Source: Candidatus Gastranaerophilales bacterium
GTDB lineage: Bacteria > Cyanobacteriota > Vampirovibrionia > Gastranaerophilales > Gastranaerophilaceae
NCBI GenBank assembly: GCA_944322845.1
Contig: CALUQE010000022.1
Location: forward strand, 1 to 32,532
Direction of reading: 5' to 3'
DNA: 32,532 bases
The notes under the pieces were generated by a model that was not told the DNA's origin, did not search any database, and worked only from the letters and a program-made list of their open reading frames with translations. The first letter of the stretch is position 1, and every line of letters begins with the position of its first letter. Shown in pieces: positions 8,769 through 15,774 of this stretch. A program made the translations under genes and the position numbers.

Positions 8769-9257
8769 ATGGAAATGTTAACTGAATATTTAGCAAAAGG
8801 TTTTATGATAATGTTGTCAATCTCCATGCCCTGCGTACTTACAGCGGCTGCAATCGGTCTGGTTGTCGGTATTATTCAGGCTGTAACACAGGTTCAGGAA
8901 CAAACGATTGCCGCCGCACCTAAAATCTTTGCGGTATTTCTCGTTATCATAATCGGCGGAATCGGATTCATAAGACTGCTCACCAACCTGTTTAACGAAG
9001 GTATGGCACTTGCTTTTAATACAGTTCCGAAAAACGACAGTTTTGTTTTGCCTACTGATTATTACAAATACACAACTCCGTTCGAAGGTGAGATGAAAGA
9101 TTCGTTCAAAAATCAGGATAATTTTAATGATTTGATGAAAAATCCGGGCAAAGTTCCTTATATAGACAAATCACAAAAGATTAAATATGATACAGCTCCG
9201 AGAGCTCCAATGCCAAAGGGTAATTTTGTAGAAATCAATAAGATGTTAGGAAGGTAA
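8769..9257 (+). CDS. fliQ: Flagellar export gate protein FliQ with long C-terminal extension
   Basis: The first ~88 residues are a complete FliQ, the two-helix membrane protein that packs around the FliP/FliR core: MLSISMPCVLTAAAIGLVVGIIQAVTQVQEQT and a second membrane helix with VIIIGGIGFIRLL. FliQ is normally about 90 residues. Here about 74 more follow, hydrophilic and rich in Asn, Lys and Pro (YYKYTTPFEGEMK through NKMLGR), with no domain I can name. AGAAAGG precedes the start. The stop codon overlaps the next start as TAATG, indicating translational coupling. Confidence 0.92.
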   Translation: MEMLTEYLAKGFMIMLSISMPCVLTAAAIGLVVGIIQAVTQVQEQTIAAAPKIFAVFLVIIIGGIGFIRLLTNLFNEGMALAFNTVPKNDSFVLPTDYYKYTTPFEGEMKDSFKNQDNFNDLMKNPGKVPYIDKSQKIKYDTAPRAPMPKGNFVEINKMLGR

Positions 9258-9637
9258 TGAAAAAGTTTTGGTTTTTACTTTGTTGTTTAATAATTTTGCC
9301 GGCGCAGGCCTTTCAGGATTGCGTAATAACCACTGACGGCAAGCTTTCCGACATCAGTATTGAGCAAAATGATATTATAGATGTTTATCCTTTGTTTACG
9401 GTAATGAATGAAAAAAACACACTTTTTGTTCATCCGTTAAAGGAAGGAAAAACAAGGCTTTGCGTACTCAAAAACAATAAAAATATCGTAATGTTTAATG
9501 TGGAAGTTAAGCCGGACGAGACAATAATAAGCGAAGCGGAAGGTTTTGAAATATTAAGCATCGACCCGCCGCCTGAAGCTGAGGGGGATATTTTTGAATT
9601 AGACCCGCCGCCGGAAATAAAGAGTGAAGGAATGTGA
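9257..9637 (+). CDS. Exported protein coupled to fliQ, function unknown
   Basis: The 126 residues begin with a clear signal peptide (KKFWFLLCCLIILPAQA, cleavage near AQA-F). The mature domain alternates beta-strand-like segments (LSDISIEQNDIIDVYPLF, KNTLFVHPLKEGKTRLCV, NIVMFNVEV). This resembles the small beta domain found at the N-terminus of secretins of the CpaC/RcpA type, but the match is only by pattern. The tail is acidic with two DPPPE repeats. The ATG shares a base with the fliQ stop (TAATG), and GGAAGG lies just upstream. Its place inside the export-gate operon suggests a periplasmic role near the flagellar base. Confidence 0.75.
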   Translation: MKKFWFLLCCLIILPAQAFQDCVITTDGKLSDISIEQNDIIDVYPLFTVMNEKNTLFVHPLKEGKTRLCVLKNNKNIVMFNVEVKPDETIISEAEGFEILSIDPPPEAEGDIFELDPPPEIKSEGM

Positions 9638-9650
9638 CTAAGTGATTAAG

Positions 9651-9676
9651 ATTAGTGAATAGTGAGCAGTGAATAG
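9651..9676 (+). repeat. Heptanucleotide repeat, GTGAATA type
   Basis: Three units run in tandem: GTGAATA, GTGAGCA and GTGAATA. Such short heptad repeats are known from cyanobacterial intergenic DNA. A similar degenerate run occurs at the edge of the murD insert (28150-28175), also beside a GC-rich palindrome. Confidence 0.65.
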
Positions 9677-9727
9677 AATTATTATAAATTTAACATTCTT
9701 GCAAAGAAAAAACGCGGTGCACATCTT

Positions 9728-9768
9728 CCCCCCTTGCGGGGGAAGTGGCCGGAGGCCGAAGGGGGGTA
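9728..9768 (+). repeat. GC-rich palindromic repeat, copy A (solitary)
   Basis: The unit runs CCCCCCTTGCGGGGG-AAGT, then an inner GGCC-GGA-GGCC hairpin, then GAAGGGGGGTA. The outer CCCCCCTT pairs with AAGGGGGG. It shares its outer sequence with four copies inside murD but differs in the inner arm, where the pairing is kept. It lies in the 186-base gap before fliR and is strikingly GC-rich against its surroundings. Confidence 0.85.
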
Positions 9769-9775
9769 AAGTGAC

Positions 9776-9781
9776 TATAAT
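9776..9781 (+). promoter_or_regulatory. Possible -10 box for fliR
   Basis: A TATAAT stands eight bases after the palindromic repeat. It would give a leader of about 36 bases before fliR. The -35 region would fall within the repeat and has no good match, so this is tentative. Confidence 0.3.
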
Positions 9782-9823
9782 TCTCTTTTCACCAAAAATA
9801 TAACAGAAAGGCAAACAAATTAA

Positions 9824-10603
9824 ATGGATGAATTAATACGCCAGATAGCAATATTATTTCCGGAATTTGACCGCTGGTTTTCGGCAGGTTTTATTGTATT
9901 TGCGCGCCTTCTCGGTTTTATAAGATTTGCTCCGATTTTTAACCGCAGAGAAATTGCAGGTCTTGTTAAACTCTCATTTGTATTTATTTTGACAATTATC
10001 CTCACGCCGCTTCTTAACCCAGGAATTCCGCCTTCAGGAATTTCACCTCTACTGCTTCTTTTACTAAACTTTGCAGTCGGTGCAATCATCGGATATATTG
10101 CGCAATTATTGATTCTGGCAATTGAAGCCGGAGGAGACATGATAAACACCCAGATGGGTTTATCATCAGCAATGGTTATGGATCCTACAACAAACAGCCA
10201 GACATCTATTTTGAGCCGTGTAATCACACTTCTGGGGCTGGTAATTTTTATAGAACTCGGCGGTTTTTACTGGCTTATAAATGCGCTTGTGAGGAGTTTT
10301 GAAATATTTCCTATCTATGCCGTAAGTATTCCGCTGGAGCAGATAATCAACATGGATTATCTGGTTAAGATGACATCAAATGTTTTGTATATGGGCTTAC
10401 AGATAGCCTCTCCGGTACTTCTTGCAACATTAGGACAGGACATCATTCTGGGCGTAATTTCCAAAACCGCGCCGCAGGTTAACGTATTCCAATTAAGCTT
10501 CCTGTTCAAGCCTGTTTTTGGCGCAGCAATTATGATATGGATTCTGCCGATGCTTATAAACGTAATCTCTGATTTCTTCACTTCGTTTTCAAAGATATAT
10601 TAA
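9824..10603 (+). CDS. fliR: Flagellar export gate protein FliR
   Basis: FliR completes the FliP-FliQ-FliR export-gate helix in the inner membrane. The 259 residues contain about six hydrophobic segments and family patterns FARLLGFIRFAPIFNRREI, EAGGDMINTQMGLSSAMVMDP, and the C-terminal VFQLSFLFKPVFGAAIMI. The length is usual. An AGAAAGG lies about 14 bases before the ATG. It is separated from the upstream flagellar genes by 186 bases holding a palindromic repeat. The end overlaps metG on the other strand by four bases. No flhB or flhA is in the window. Confidence 0.93.
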   Translation: MDELIRQIAILFPEFDRWFSAGFIVFARLLGFIRFAPIFNRREIAGLVKLSFVFILTIILTPLLNPGIPPSGISPLLLLLLNFAVGAIIGYIAQLLILAIEAGGDMINTQMGLSSAMVMDPTTNSQTSILSRVITLLGLVIFIELGGFYWLINALVRSFEIFPIYAVSIPLEQIINMDYLVKMTSNVLYMGLQIASPVLLATLGQDIILGVISKTAPQVNVFQLSFLFKPVFGAAIMIWILPMLINVISDFFTSFSKIY

Positions 10604-12156
10604 TTCTTCTTTTTATCGGCAAGTTCGCTGTCCATTCTCAAAAATACCGGCTTGATGTTTTCTTTATCAATCAAATGTCCTTCATTCAGGCTTTCGCAGG
10701 TAATATCATCAAGTTTTGTATTCAAATCATAGGATAACTGCTCTGCCATTGCTTTTGCAATATTAGGACAATATGGATAAATCAAAGAAGCAATTACTGT
10801 CATTACCTGTAATACATTGGTCAAAACTTCCCCGCATTTTTCCGTCTGCCCCTCTTTTGCAAGAGTCCACGGAGCATTGTCGGTTACGTATTTATTTGTT
10901 AAATCAACAAGTTCATTGATTTTCAATGCGGCTTCCTGAACTTCCATATAATCAAAATAATGTTTAACAGCTTTAACAGTTTCCAGAGCCTGCTCTTTTA
11001 AACTATTTTTGCCCAAAAATTCAGGCTTAATATCTCCCTCAAAGTATTTTACGAGCATGGAAAGAGTTCTGTTAAGAAGATTTCCCATAGAGTTTGCAAG
11101 GTGAGCATTAACTTTTTCTTTGAAATCTTCATCGGAATAATTTCCGTCTTTTCCGCAAGGTGCGGCAGATGCCATATAATATCTGAGCGGGTCTGGAATA
11201 TCAAGATTAAACGCTTCCATTACACTTGTCGGAGAAATAACATTTCCGAGTGATTTTGACATTTTTGTCTGGTCTATTGTAATCCATCCGTGCGCAAGAA
11301 TATGTTCCGGAAGCGGAAGTTCAAGCGCCATAAGTATTGCAATCCAGTATATGCTGTGGAATTTCAGAATATCTTTTCCGATAACCTGAACATTTGCCGG
11401 CCAGAATTGTTTAAACTTATCTTCAGAACCCTCAGGAGAATATCCGAGTGCGGTAATATAGTTAGACAGAGCGTCTATCCAGACATAAATCACCTGCGAA
11501 TCATCGTCAAGAACCGGAATTCCCCAGCTTACATTTGTTTTTGCGCGTGAAACGGAAATATCTTCAATATTTTCAAGCTGGTTTATAACTTCATTCGCCC
11601 TGAAAGACGGAATAATAAAATCCGGATGGGTTTTGATATGCTTAATTATCGCATCTTTGTATTTGGTGAGTTTAAAAAAGTAGTTTTCTTCTTCAACCAC
11701 TTCAGGCTTTTTCAAATGGTCAGGGCAAAGACCGTCTTCTGTCAGGTCTTTTTCGCTCAAAAATGCCTCACAGCCTGAGCAGTAAAGTCCTTTGTAAGCG
11801 TGTTTGTAAATATCACCTTTTTCAACAAGTTTTTTGAAAATCTTTTGAACAACTTTTTCGTGCTGTTCATCCGTAGTTCTAATGAATTGAGAATATTCTA
11901 TATCAAGAGCTTTCCATGCATCTTTAAACTTTTGCGCATTCATATCGCAGAATTCTTTCGGAGAAACTCCTTTTTCCGCAGATGTTTTTTGAATCTTAAT
12001 TCCGTGCTCATCAGTTCCTGTGAGAAAATATGTATTTTCGCATCTCTGCGTAAAATGTCTGTAAATTACATCCGTAAGAATTTTTTCATAAGCGTGTCCG
12101 ATATGCGGCGCACCGTTAACATAATCAATTGCAGTTGTTATATAAAATTTTTCCAT
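10600..12156 (-). CDS. metG: Methionyl-tRNA synthetase
   Basis: This class I aminoacyl-tRNA synthetase charges tRNA-Met. Its 518 residues include the HIGH signature (GAPHIGHAYE, about residues 15-24), a zinc knuckle insert CSGCEAFLSEKDLTEDGLCPDH, WIDALSNYITALGY, and the KMSKS loop near residue 300. The C-terminal helical anticodon-binding domain is present, but the optional tRNA-binding (EMAP-like) extension is absent. Upstream is a leader with a TAAAAT box and a purine-rich GGGAATTGAGAAG before the ATG. It converges with fliR and overlaps it by four bases. Confidence 0.95.
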   Translation of the reverse strand: MEKFYITTAIDYVNGAPHIGHAYEKILTDVIYRHFTQRCENTYFLTGTDEHGIKIQKTSAEKGVSPKEFCDMNAQKFKDAWKALDIEYSQFIRTTDEQHEKVVQKIFKKLVEKGDIYKHAYKGLYCSGCEAFLSEKDLTEDGLCPDHLKKPEVVEEENYFFKLTKYKDAIIKHIKTHPDFIIPSFRANEVINQLENIEDISVSRAKTNVSWGIPVLDDDSQVIYVWIDALSNYITALGYSPEGSEDKFKQFWPANVQVIGKDILKFHSIYWIAILMALELPLPEHILAHGWITIDQTKMSKSLGNVISPTSVMEAFNLDIPDPLRYYMASAAPCGKDGNYSDEDFKEKVNAHLANSMGNLLNRTLSMLVKYFEGDIKPEFLGKNSLKEQALETVKAVKHYFDYMEVQEAALKINELVDLTNKYVTDNAPWTLAKEGQTEKCGEVLTNVLQVMTVIASLIYPYCPNIAKAMAEQLSYDLNTKLDDITCESLNEGHLIDKENIKPVFLRMDSELADKKKN

Positions 12157-12192
12157 CTTCTCAATTCCCTTTTTATTCCAAACAAAATTTTA

Positions 12193-12840
12193 TCACAAAC
12201 ACGGGCTTGATGAAGCCAGACAAACGATATCTTTTATGCCGGAAGCTTGAAGTGTCTTAATCATTTCTTCAAAAGTCGCACCTGTCGTACAAATATCGTC
12301 TAATATCAAAACCGGTTTGCCGGTATTTTTTGTAATATCAATTTCAAATGCGCCGGAAAGATTAACAAGGCGTTCTCTGCGCGAAAGCTTATACTGAGGC
12401 TTTGTATCCTTAACTCTGGTAATTAATTCCGCGTTCAAAGAATAACCCGCCAGTTTGCAAAATTCCTCCGCAGCAAGTTCCATATGATTGTATTTTCGTT
12501 GCTTAATCCTGTTTTTGTGAAGCGGAGTCGGAATTACCTGAAAATCTTTTCCTGAATTTCCCGTCTCTCTCCAGTATTCGTACATAAATTTTGCAAGATA
12601 AAACGCCAGTTCTTTTTGTCTGTGATATTTTAATCCGCGGATAAGTTTCTGCAGATTCTTTTCATAAATTCCGGCAGAATAAATATTCACCCCGTCAATT
12701 ATTCTTGAAGGCTTAAAAGATGCAAAATTAAGCGTTTCATAACAATTCGGACACATTTTGACCGAATACCTGGAAGAAGAACAAAAATAGCATTTCTTCC
12801 TGTAAATCAAATCCAGAAGCAAAAGAAAGAATTTTTTCAT
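12193..12840 (-). CDS. comF: ComF family phosphoribosyltransferase-like protein
   Basis: The 215-residue protein has an N-terminal zinc-finger-like pair of CxxC motifs (CYFCSS and CPNCYE), the GLKYHRQKELAFYLAKFM region, and the PRPP-binding VLILDDICTTGATFEEM loop near residues 177-193. ComF proteins are needed for natural DNA uptake in several bacteria, where they act with the import machinery; related proteins may have other roles. No other competence gene is close by except the dCMP deaminase homologue, whose relatives are called ComEB in Bacillus. The start follows a TATAAT box by six bases with no ribosome-binding site. Confidence 0.9.
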   Translation of the reverse strand: MKKFFLLLLDLIYRKKCYFCSSSRYSVKMCPNCYETLNFASFKPSRIIDGVNIYSAGIYEKNLQKLIRGLKYHRQKELAFYLAKFMYEYWRETGNSGKDFQVIPTPLHKNRIKQRKYNHMELAAEEFCKLAGYSLNAELITRVKDTKPQYKLSRRERLVNLSGAFEIDITKNTGKPVLILDDICTTGATFEEMIKTLQASGIKDIVCLASSSPCL

Positions 12841-12846
12841 AGACCA

Positions 12847-12852
12847 ATTATA
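12847..12852 (-). promoter_or_regulatory. comF -10 box, leaderless start
   Basis: A perfect TATAAT on the minus strand is separated from the comF ATG by six bases (tggtct). No Shine-Dalgarno sequence can fit. Confidence 0.6.
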
Positions 12853-12871
12853 TCATGCTGCGTTTTTAAAG

Positions 12872-12888
12872 TATAATAAAGATGGAGG
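12872..12888 (+). promoter_or_regulatory. -10 box and Shine-Dalgarno of the dCMP deaminase operon
   Basis: TATAAT at 12872-12877 is followed closely by GGAGG at 12884-12888, nine bases before ATG 12898. An out-of-frame ATG at 12882 is not used. This divergent unit has a very short leader that still holds a ribosome-binding site. Confidence 0.55.
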
Positions 12889-12897
12889 TATCAGGCT

Positions 12898-13389
12898 ATG
12901 GGTATCAAATCTTGGACAGATTATTTTTTAGACCTCGCAAAAACCTGCTCATCACGCTCTAATTGTTTAAGAGCACAGGTTGGCGCAGTAATTGTCGGTC
13001 AGGACAAAAAAATTAAAGCAACCGGATATAACGGAACCCCTTCAGGTGTGGAATCCTGCTACGAACGCGGCGAATGTTACAGAATAAAAAACAATATTCC
13101 CTCAGGAACCTGCTACGAAACCTGCCGTTCAATCCATGCCGAGCAGAACGCAATAATTCAGGCAGGACAGGACAGATGCATGGGCGCTTCCATGTATATT
13201 TACGGACATAATTTTATCTGCATCCTATGCAAAAGATTCATTGTCCAATCCGGTATTGTTGATGTGTATCTCAAAAAAGACGATAACTCTCCGATTCTTC
13301 ACGTATCAGTTGAAGATATTAAACGTGAACTTGAAAACCCTGAAAATACAGGTGTAAGTCGTAAACCGGAGGCCGAAACTTTATGCTGA
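12898..13389 (+). CDS. Deoxycytidylate deaminase family protein
   Basis: The 163-residue protein is a zinc-dependent deaminase of the dCMP/ComEB type, which converts dCMP to dUMP for thymidylate synthesis. Motifs are CLRAQVGAVIV, NGTPSG, the zinc/proton-shuttle HAEQNAI near residue 80, and CILCKR supplying the two further zinc cysteines. The usual TPCxxC is written ICILCKR here, without the proline. The C-terminal 20 residues are a polar tail. It overlaps coaBC by seven bases, so the two are co-translated. Confidence 0.88.
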   Translation: MGIKSWTDYFLDLAKTCSSRSNCLRAQVGAVIVGQDKKIKATGYNGTPSGVESCYERGECYRIKNNIPSGTCYETCRSIHAEQNAIIQAGQDRCMGASMYIYGHNFICILCKRFIVQSGIVDVYLKKDDNSPILHVSVEDIKRELENPENTGVSRKPEAETLC

Positions 13390-14555
13390 CAAACAAAAAT
13401 ATCTTAATCGGTATAACAGGCGGAATTGCAGCGTACAAAATCTGCAATCTTATAAGGCTTTACAAAAAAGCCGGTGCAAATGTAAGAGTTGTACTCACTC
13501 CAAATGCCCTGAATTTTGTTACTAAACTTACGCTCCAAACACTTTCAGGAAATGAAGTTTATGTCGATAATTTTGAAATTGACGAATACAAACCGGAACA
13601 TATTGCGCTTACCGAATCGGATATTTTTGTTATAGCTCCCGCTAGCGCGAATACAATCGGAAAAATAGCAAACGGAATCTGCGACAACCTTCTTTTATCC
13701 ACTGCCTGTGCTTTTTCAAAACCGATTTTAATTGCCCCTGCAATGAATGAAAACATGTGGAAAAATCCTTTCGTACAGGAAAATTTGAACAAACTTAAAA
13801 ACAACGGCTGTCAAATAATCGAACCCGAAACAGGATTCCTTGCCTGCGGTACAAACGGTATCGGAAGAATGAAAGAGCCGGAAGAAATTTTTGAAAAAAC
13901 CGTTGAAATTTTATCGGAAAAACAAATTCTTAAAGGAAAAAAATTCCTGATAACAGCAGGCGGAACAAGAGAAAAAATTGACCCTGTGAGGTATATTACA
14001 AATTCTTCTTCCGGAAAAATGGGGCTTGCGCTTGCTGATTGCGCGTTCAAAATGGGTGCTGAAGTAACACTCGTATCAACTTTCAAAGCGGAAAAACCTT
14101 ACAAAAACATCATTACACCGACAGCGCTTGAAATGGAAAGAGCGGTTAAAGAAAATCTTGAAGGACAGGACTGTGTAATAATGGCTGCGGCTGTTTCGGA
14201 TTACAGAGTTGAAAACATTTCGGAACAGAAAATAAAGAAACAGGGCGGAGAAATGACACTTAAACTTGTGGAAAATCCTGACATTTTACAGGAAATATGC
14301 AAGAACAAATTACCACAGCCTCTGATAATCGGCTTTTGTGCAGAGAGCGAAAACTTAATTGAAAATGCCAAATCAAAAATTCAAAAAAAAGGATGCGATT
14401 ATCTGATTGCAAATGATATTTCCAGAAAAGATATCGGATTTAACACTGATGAAAACGAAGTTTACATTATTGACAAAAACCTGAATATAAACCATATTGA
14501 AAAAGATACCAAACTCAATATTGCAAAACGTATTCTGGAGGAAATTTTTGAATAA
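13383..14555 (+). CDS. coaBC: Phosphopantothenoylcysteine decarboxylase/synthetase
   Basis: This bifunctional coenzyme A biosynthesis enzyme ligates cysteine to 4'-phosphopantothenate and then decarboxylates the product. The FMN-dependent CoaC half (about 1-180) shows GITGGIAAYKICNLIR, APASANTIGKIANGICDNLL, PAMNENMW and the CGTNGIGRM lid. The CTP-dependent CoaB half has TAGGTREKIDPVRYITNSSSGKMG and the AAVSDYR motif. The 390-residue length is normal. It overlaps the dCMP deaminase gene upstream and the Nif3-like gene downstream, forming a tight plus-strand operon. Confidence 0.95.
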   Translation: MLTNKNILIGITGGIAAYKICNLIRLYKKAGANVRVVLTPNALNFVTKLTLQTLSGNEVYVDNFEIDEYKPEHIALTESDIFVIAPASANTIGKIANGICDNLLLSTACAFSKPILIAPAMNENMWKNPFVQENLNKLKNNGCQIIEPETGFLACGTNGIGRMKEPEEIFEKTVEILSEKQILKGKKFLITAGGTREKIDPVRYITNSSSGKMGLALADCAFKMGAEVTLVSTFKAEKPYKNIITPTALEMERAVKENLEGQDCVIMAAAVSDYRVENISEQKIKKQGGEMTLKLVENPDILQEICKNKLPQPLIIGFCAESENLIENAKSKIQKKGCDYLIANDISRKDIGFNTDENEVYIIDKNLNINHIEKDTKLNIAKRILEEIFE

Positions 14556-15213
14556 ATATGAAATCGTCAAAAAAATAGAAGAGTTCGCACCTCCGGATAC
14601 TCAGGAGAGCTGGGACGCAAGCGGCTGGAGCGTAGAACTTTCGTCTCCGGAGGTTAACAGAATCCTCTTTGCACTCACAGTAACCGATGATGTTGTTAAA
14701 CAGGCGCGCGAAAAAAACTGCGATATGATAATTTCCCACCACCCTCTGTTTTTCGTACCTTTTGAATACAAAGATATAAATATTTATTCCGCACATACAA
14801 ATCTCGACAGGGCAGAGGGCGGAACGAGCGATTTAATCATTGAAAAACTCGGATTAAAGAAAACAAGAAACGACGATTTTGTGAGGATTGTGGAACTTGA
14901 AACTCCGATTACGGTTGAAGAATTAAAAAATATGCTTCTGAAAATTTCGCCAAAATTAAGGTATGTAAATAATTCAGGCGCAAAAACCGTACGGACAATC
15001 GGTTTTTGCGCCGGTTCGGGCTCAGAATTTATCGGGGAGACCGACGCCTTTGTCACGGGAGATTTAAAATTTCATACCGCACTCGATGCTAAAAAAGTTG
15101 TTTTTGATATCGGACATTTTGAGAGCGAGATTTTTGCGCCGGAACTTTTGAAAAAAATTACGGAAGTCGGAGAAAACGGAGTAATTGCGGATGAAAAGAG
15201 CCCTTTTATTTAG
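14548..15213 (+). CDS. Nif3-like dinuclear metal protein
   Basis: The 221-residue protein belongs to the Nif3/YbgI (GTP cyclohydrolase I type 2-like) family. It shows SWDASGW, the metal-site SHHPLFF, AHTNLDRAEGG and the C-terminal DIGHFESE. Its exact substrate is not settled for the family. It lacks the long central insert of larger relatives. I chose TTG 14548 because GGAGGA lies six bases before it and the product MNKYEIVKKI matches the family start; a farther in-frame ATG at 14497 would extend deep into coaBC. It overlaps coaBC by eight bases. Confidence 0.88.
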   Translation: MNKYEIVKKIEEFAPPDTQESWDASGWSVELSSPEVNRILFALTVTDDVVKQAREKNCDMIISHHPLFFVPFEYKDINIYSAHTNLDRAEGGTSDLIIEKLGLKKTRNDDFVRIVELETPITVEELKNMLLKISPKLRYVNNSGAKTVRTIGFCAGSGSEFIGETDAFVTGDLKFHTALDAKKVVFDIGHFESEIFAPELLKKITEVGENGVIADEKSPFI

Positions 15214-15739
15214 TATAATTTTCTCTCTTTTAATTCTTCCGGTGCTTGCGTATGAAACAATTATCATCAAGTTTCCGGATAAAGAACTCTGGCTCAAAGC
15301 GTATTACAAAAAAGCAGGAAATGAAGCTATTCTTCAATATACGCCGAAAGGCCAGTATTCAAACGACTGGATAAGAACAATCGTTGTTCATTCTTATAAC
15401 GGTTCAACTTATCCTATCAGTGTTTTTCTTACAAACAACACGGCACGGCTTTTAAAAATTAACCCGACCGCACCGTATAAGACTCTGCGGCTTACTCCGA
15501 ATGACGCTATAGTCGGGCGCTGCACGGAGGATTACAAAAACATTAAAGCGCAATGCGAGTTTTTGCGTGTTACAAGAGGGTATGAAGGCATTGTCACAAT
15601 CCATTATATGAACAAAAACAAAGACGATTTTATGGAAAATTATAATCAATGGTACAACATTGTAAAACGCGCAAAGCTTTACAACAGCTACTATAGAGAT
15701 GAGCGGATTCTGGATAAAGCCGAATATTTTGAGCTTTAA
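15191..15739 (+). CDS. Exported protein, function unknown
   Basis: This 182-residue protein starts with a signal peptide (KRALLFSIIFSLLILPVLA, cleavage near VLA-Y). The mature domain of about 160 residues is polar, with regular beta-strand patterns, two cysteines (GRCTEDY, AQCEFL) and a basic, tyrosine-rich C-terminus. I recognise no family. ATG 15191 is preferred to TTG 15185 since GGAG stands nine bases upstream. It overlaps the end of the Nif3-like gene by 23 bases and is the last gene of that operon. Confidence 0.75.
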   Translation: MKRALLFSIIFSLLILPVLAYETIIIKFPDKELWLKAYYKKAGNEAILQYTPKGQYSNDWIRTIVVHSYNGSTYPISVFLTNNTARLLKINPTAPYKTLRLTPNDAIVGRCTEDYKNIKAQCEFLRVTRGYEGIVTIHYMNKNKDDFMENYNQWYNIVKRAKLYNSYYRDERILDKAEYFEL

Positions 15740-15744
15740 TTACA

Positions 15745-15759
15745 GGGCAAATATTGCCC
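15745..15759. terminator. Short hairpin between convergent genes
   Basis: GGGCAA-ATA-TTGCCC forms a six-pair stem in the 35-base gap between the exported protein gene and the sensor kinase. There is no U tract on either side, so termination is only likely by position. Confidence 0.4.
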
Positions 15760-15774
15760 CCTCACATTACTCCC

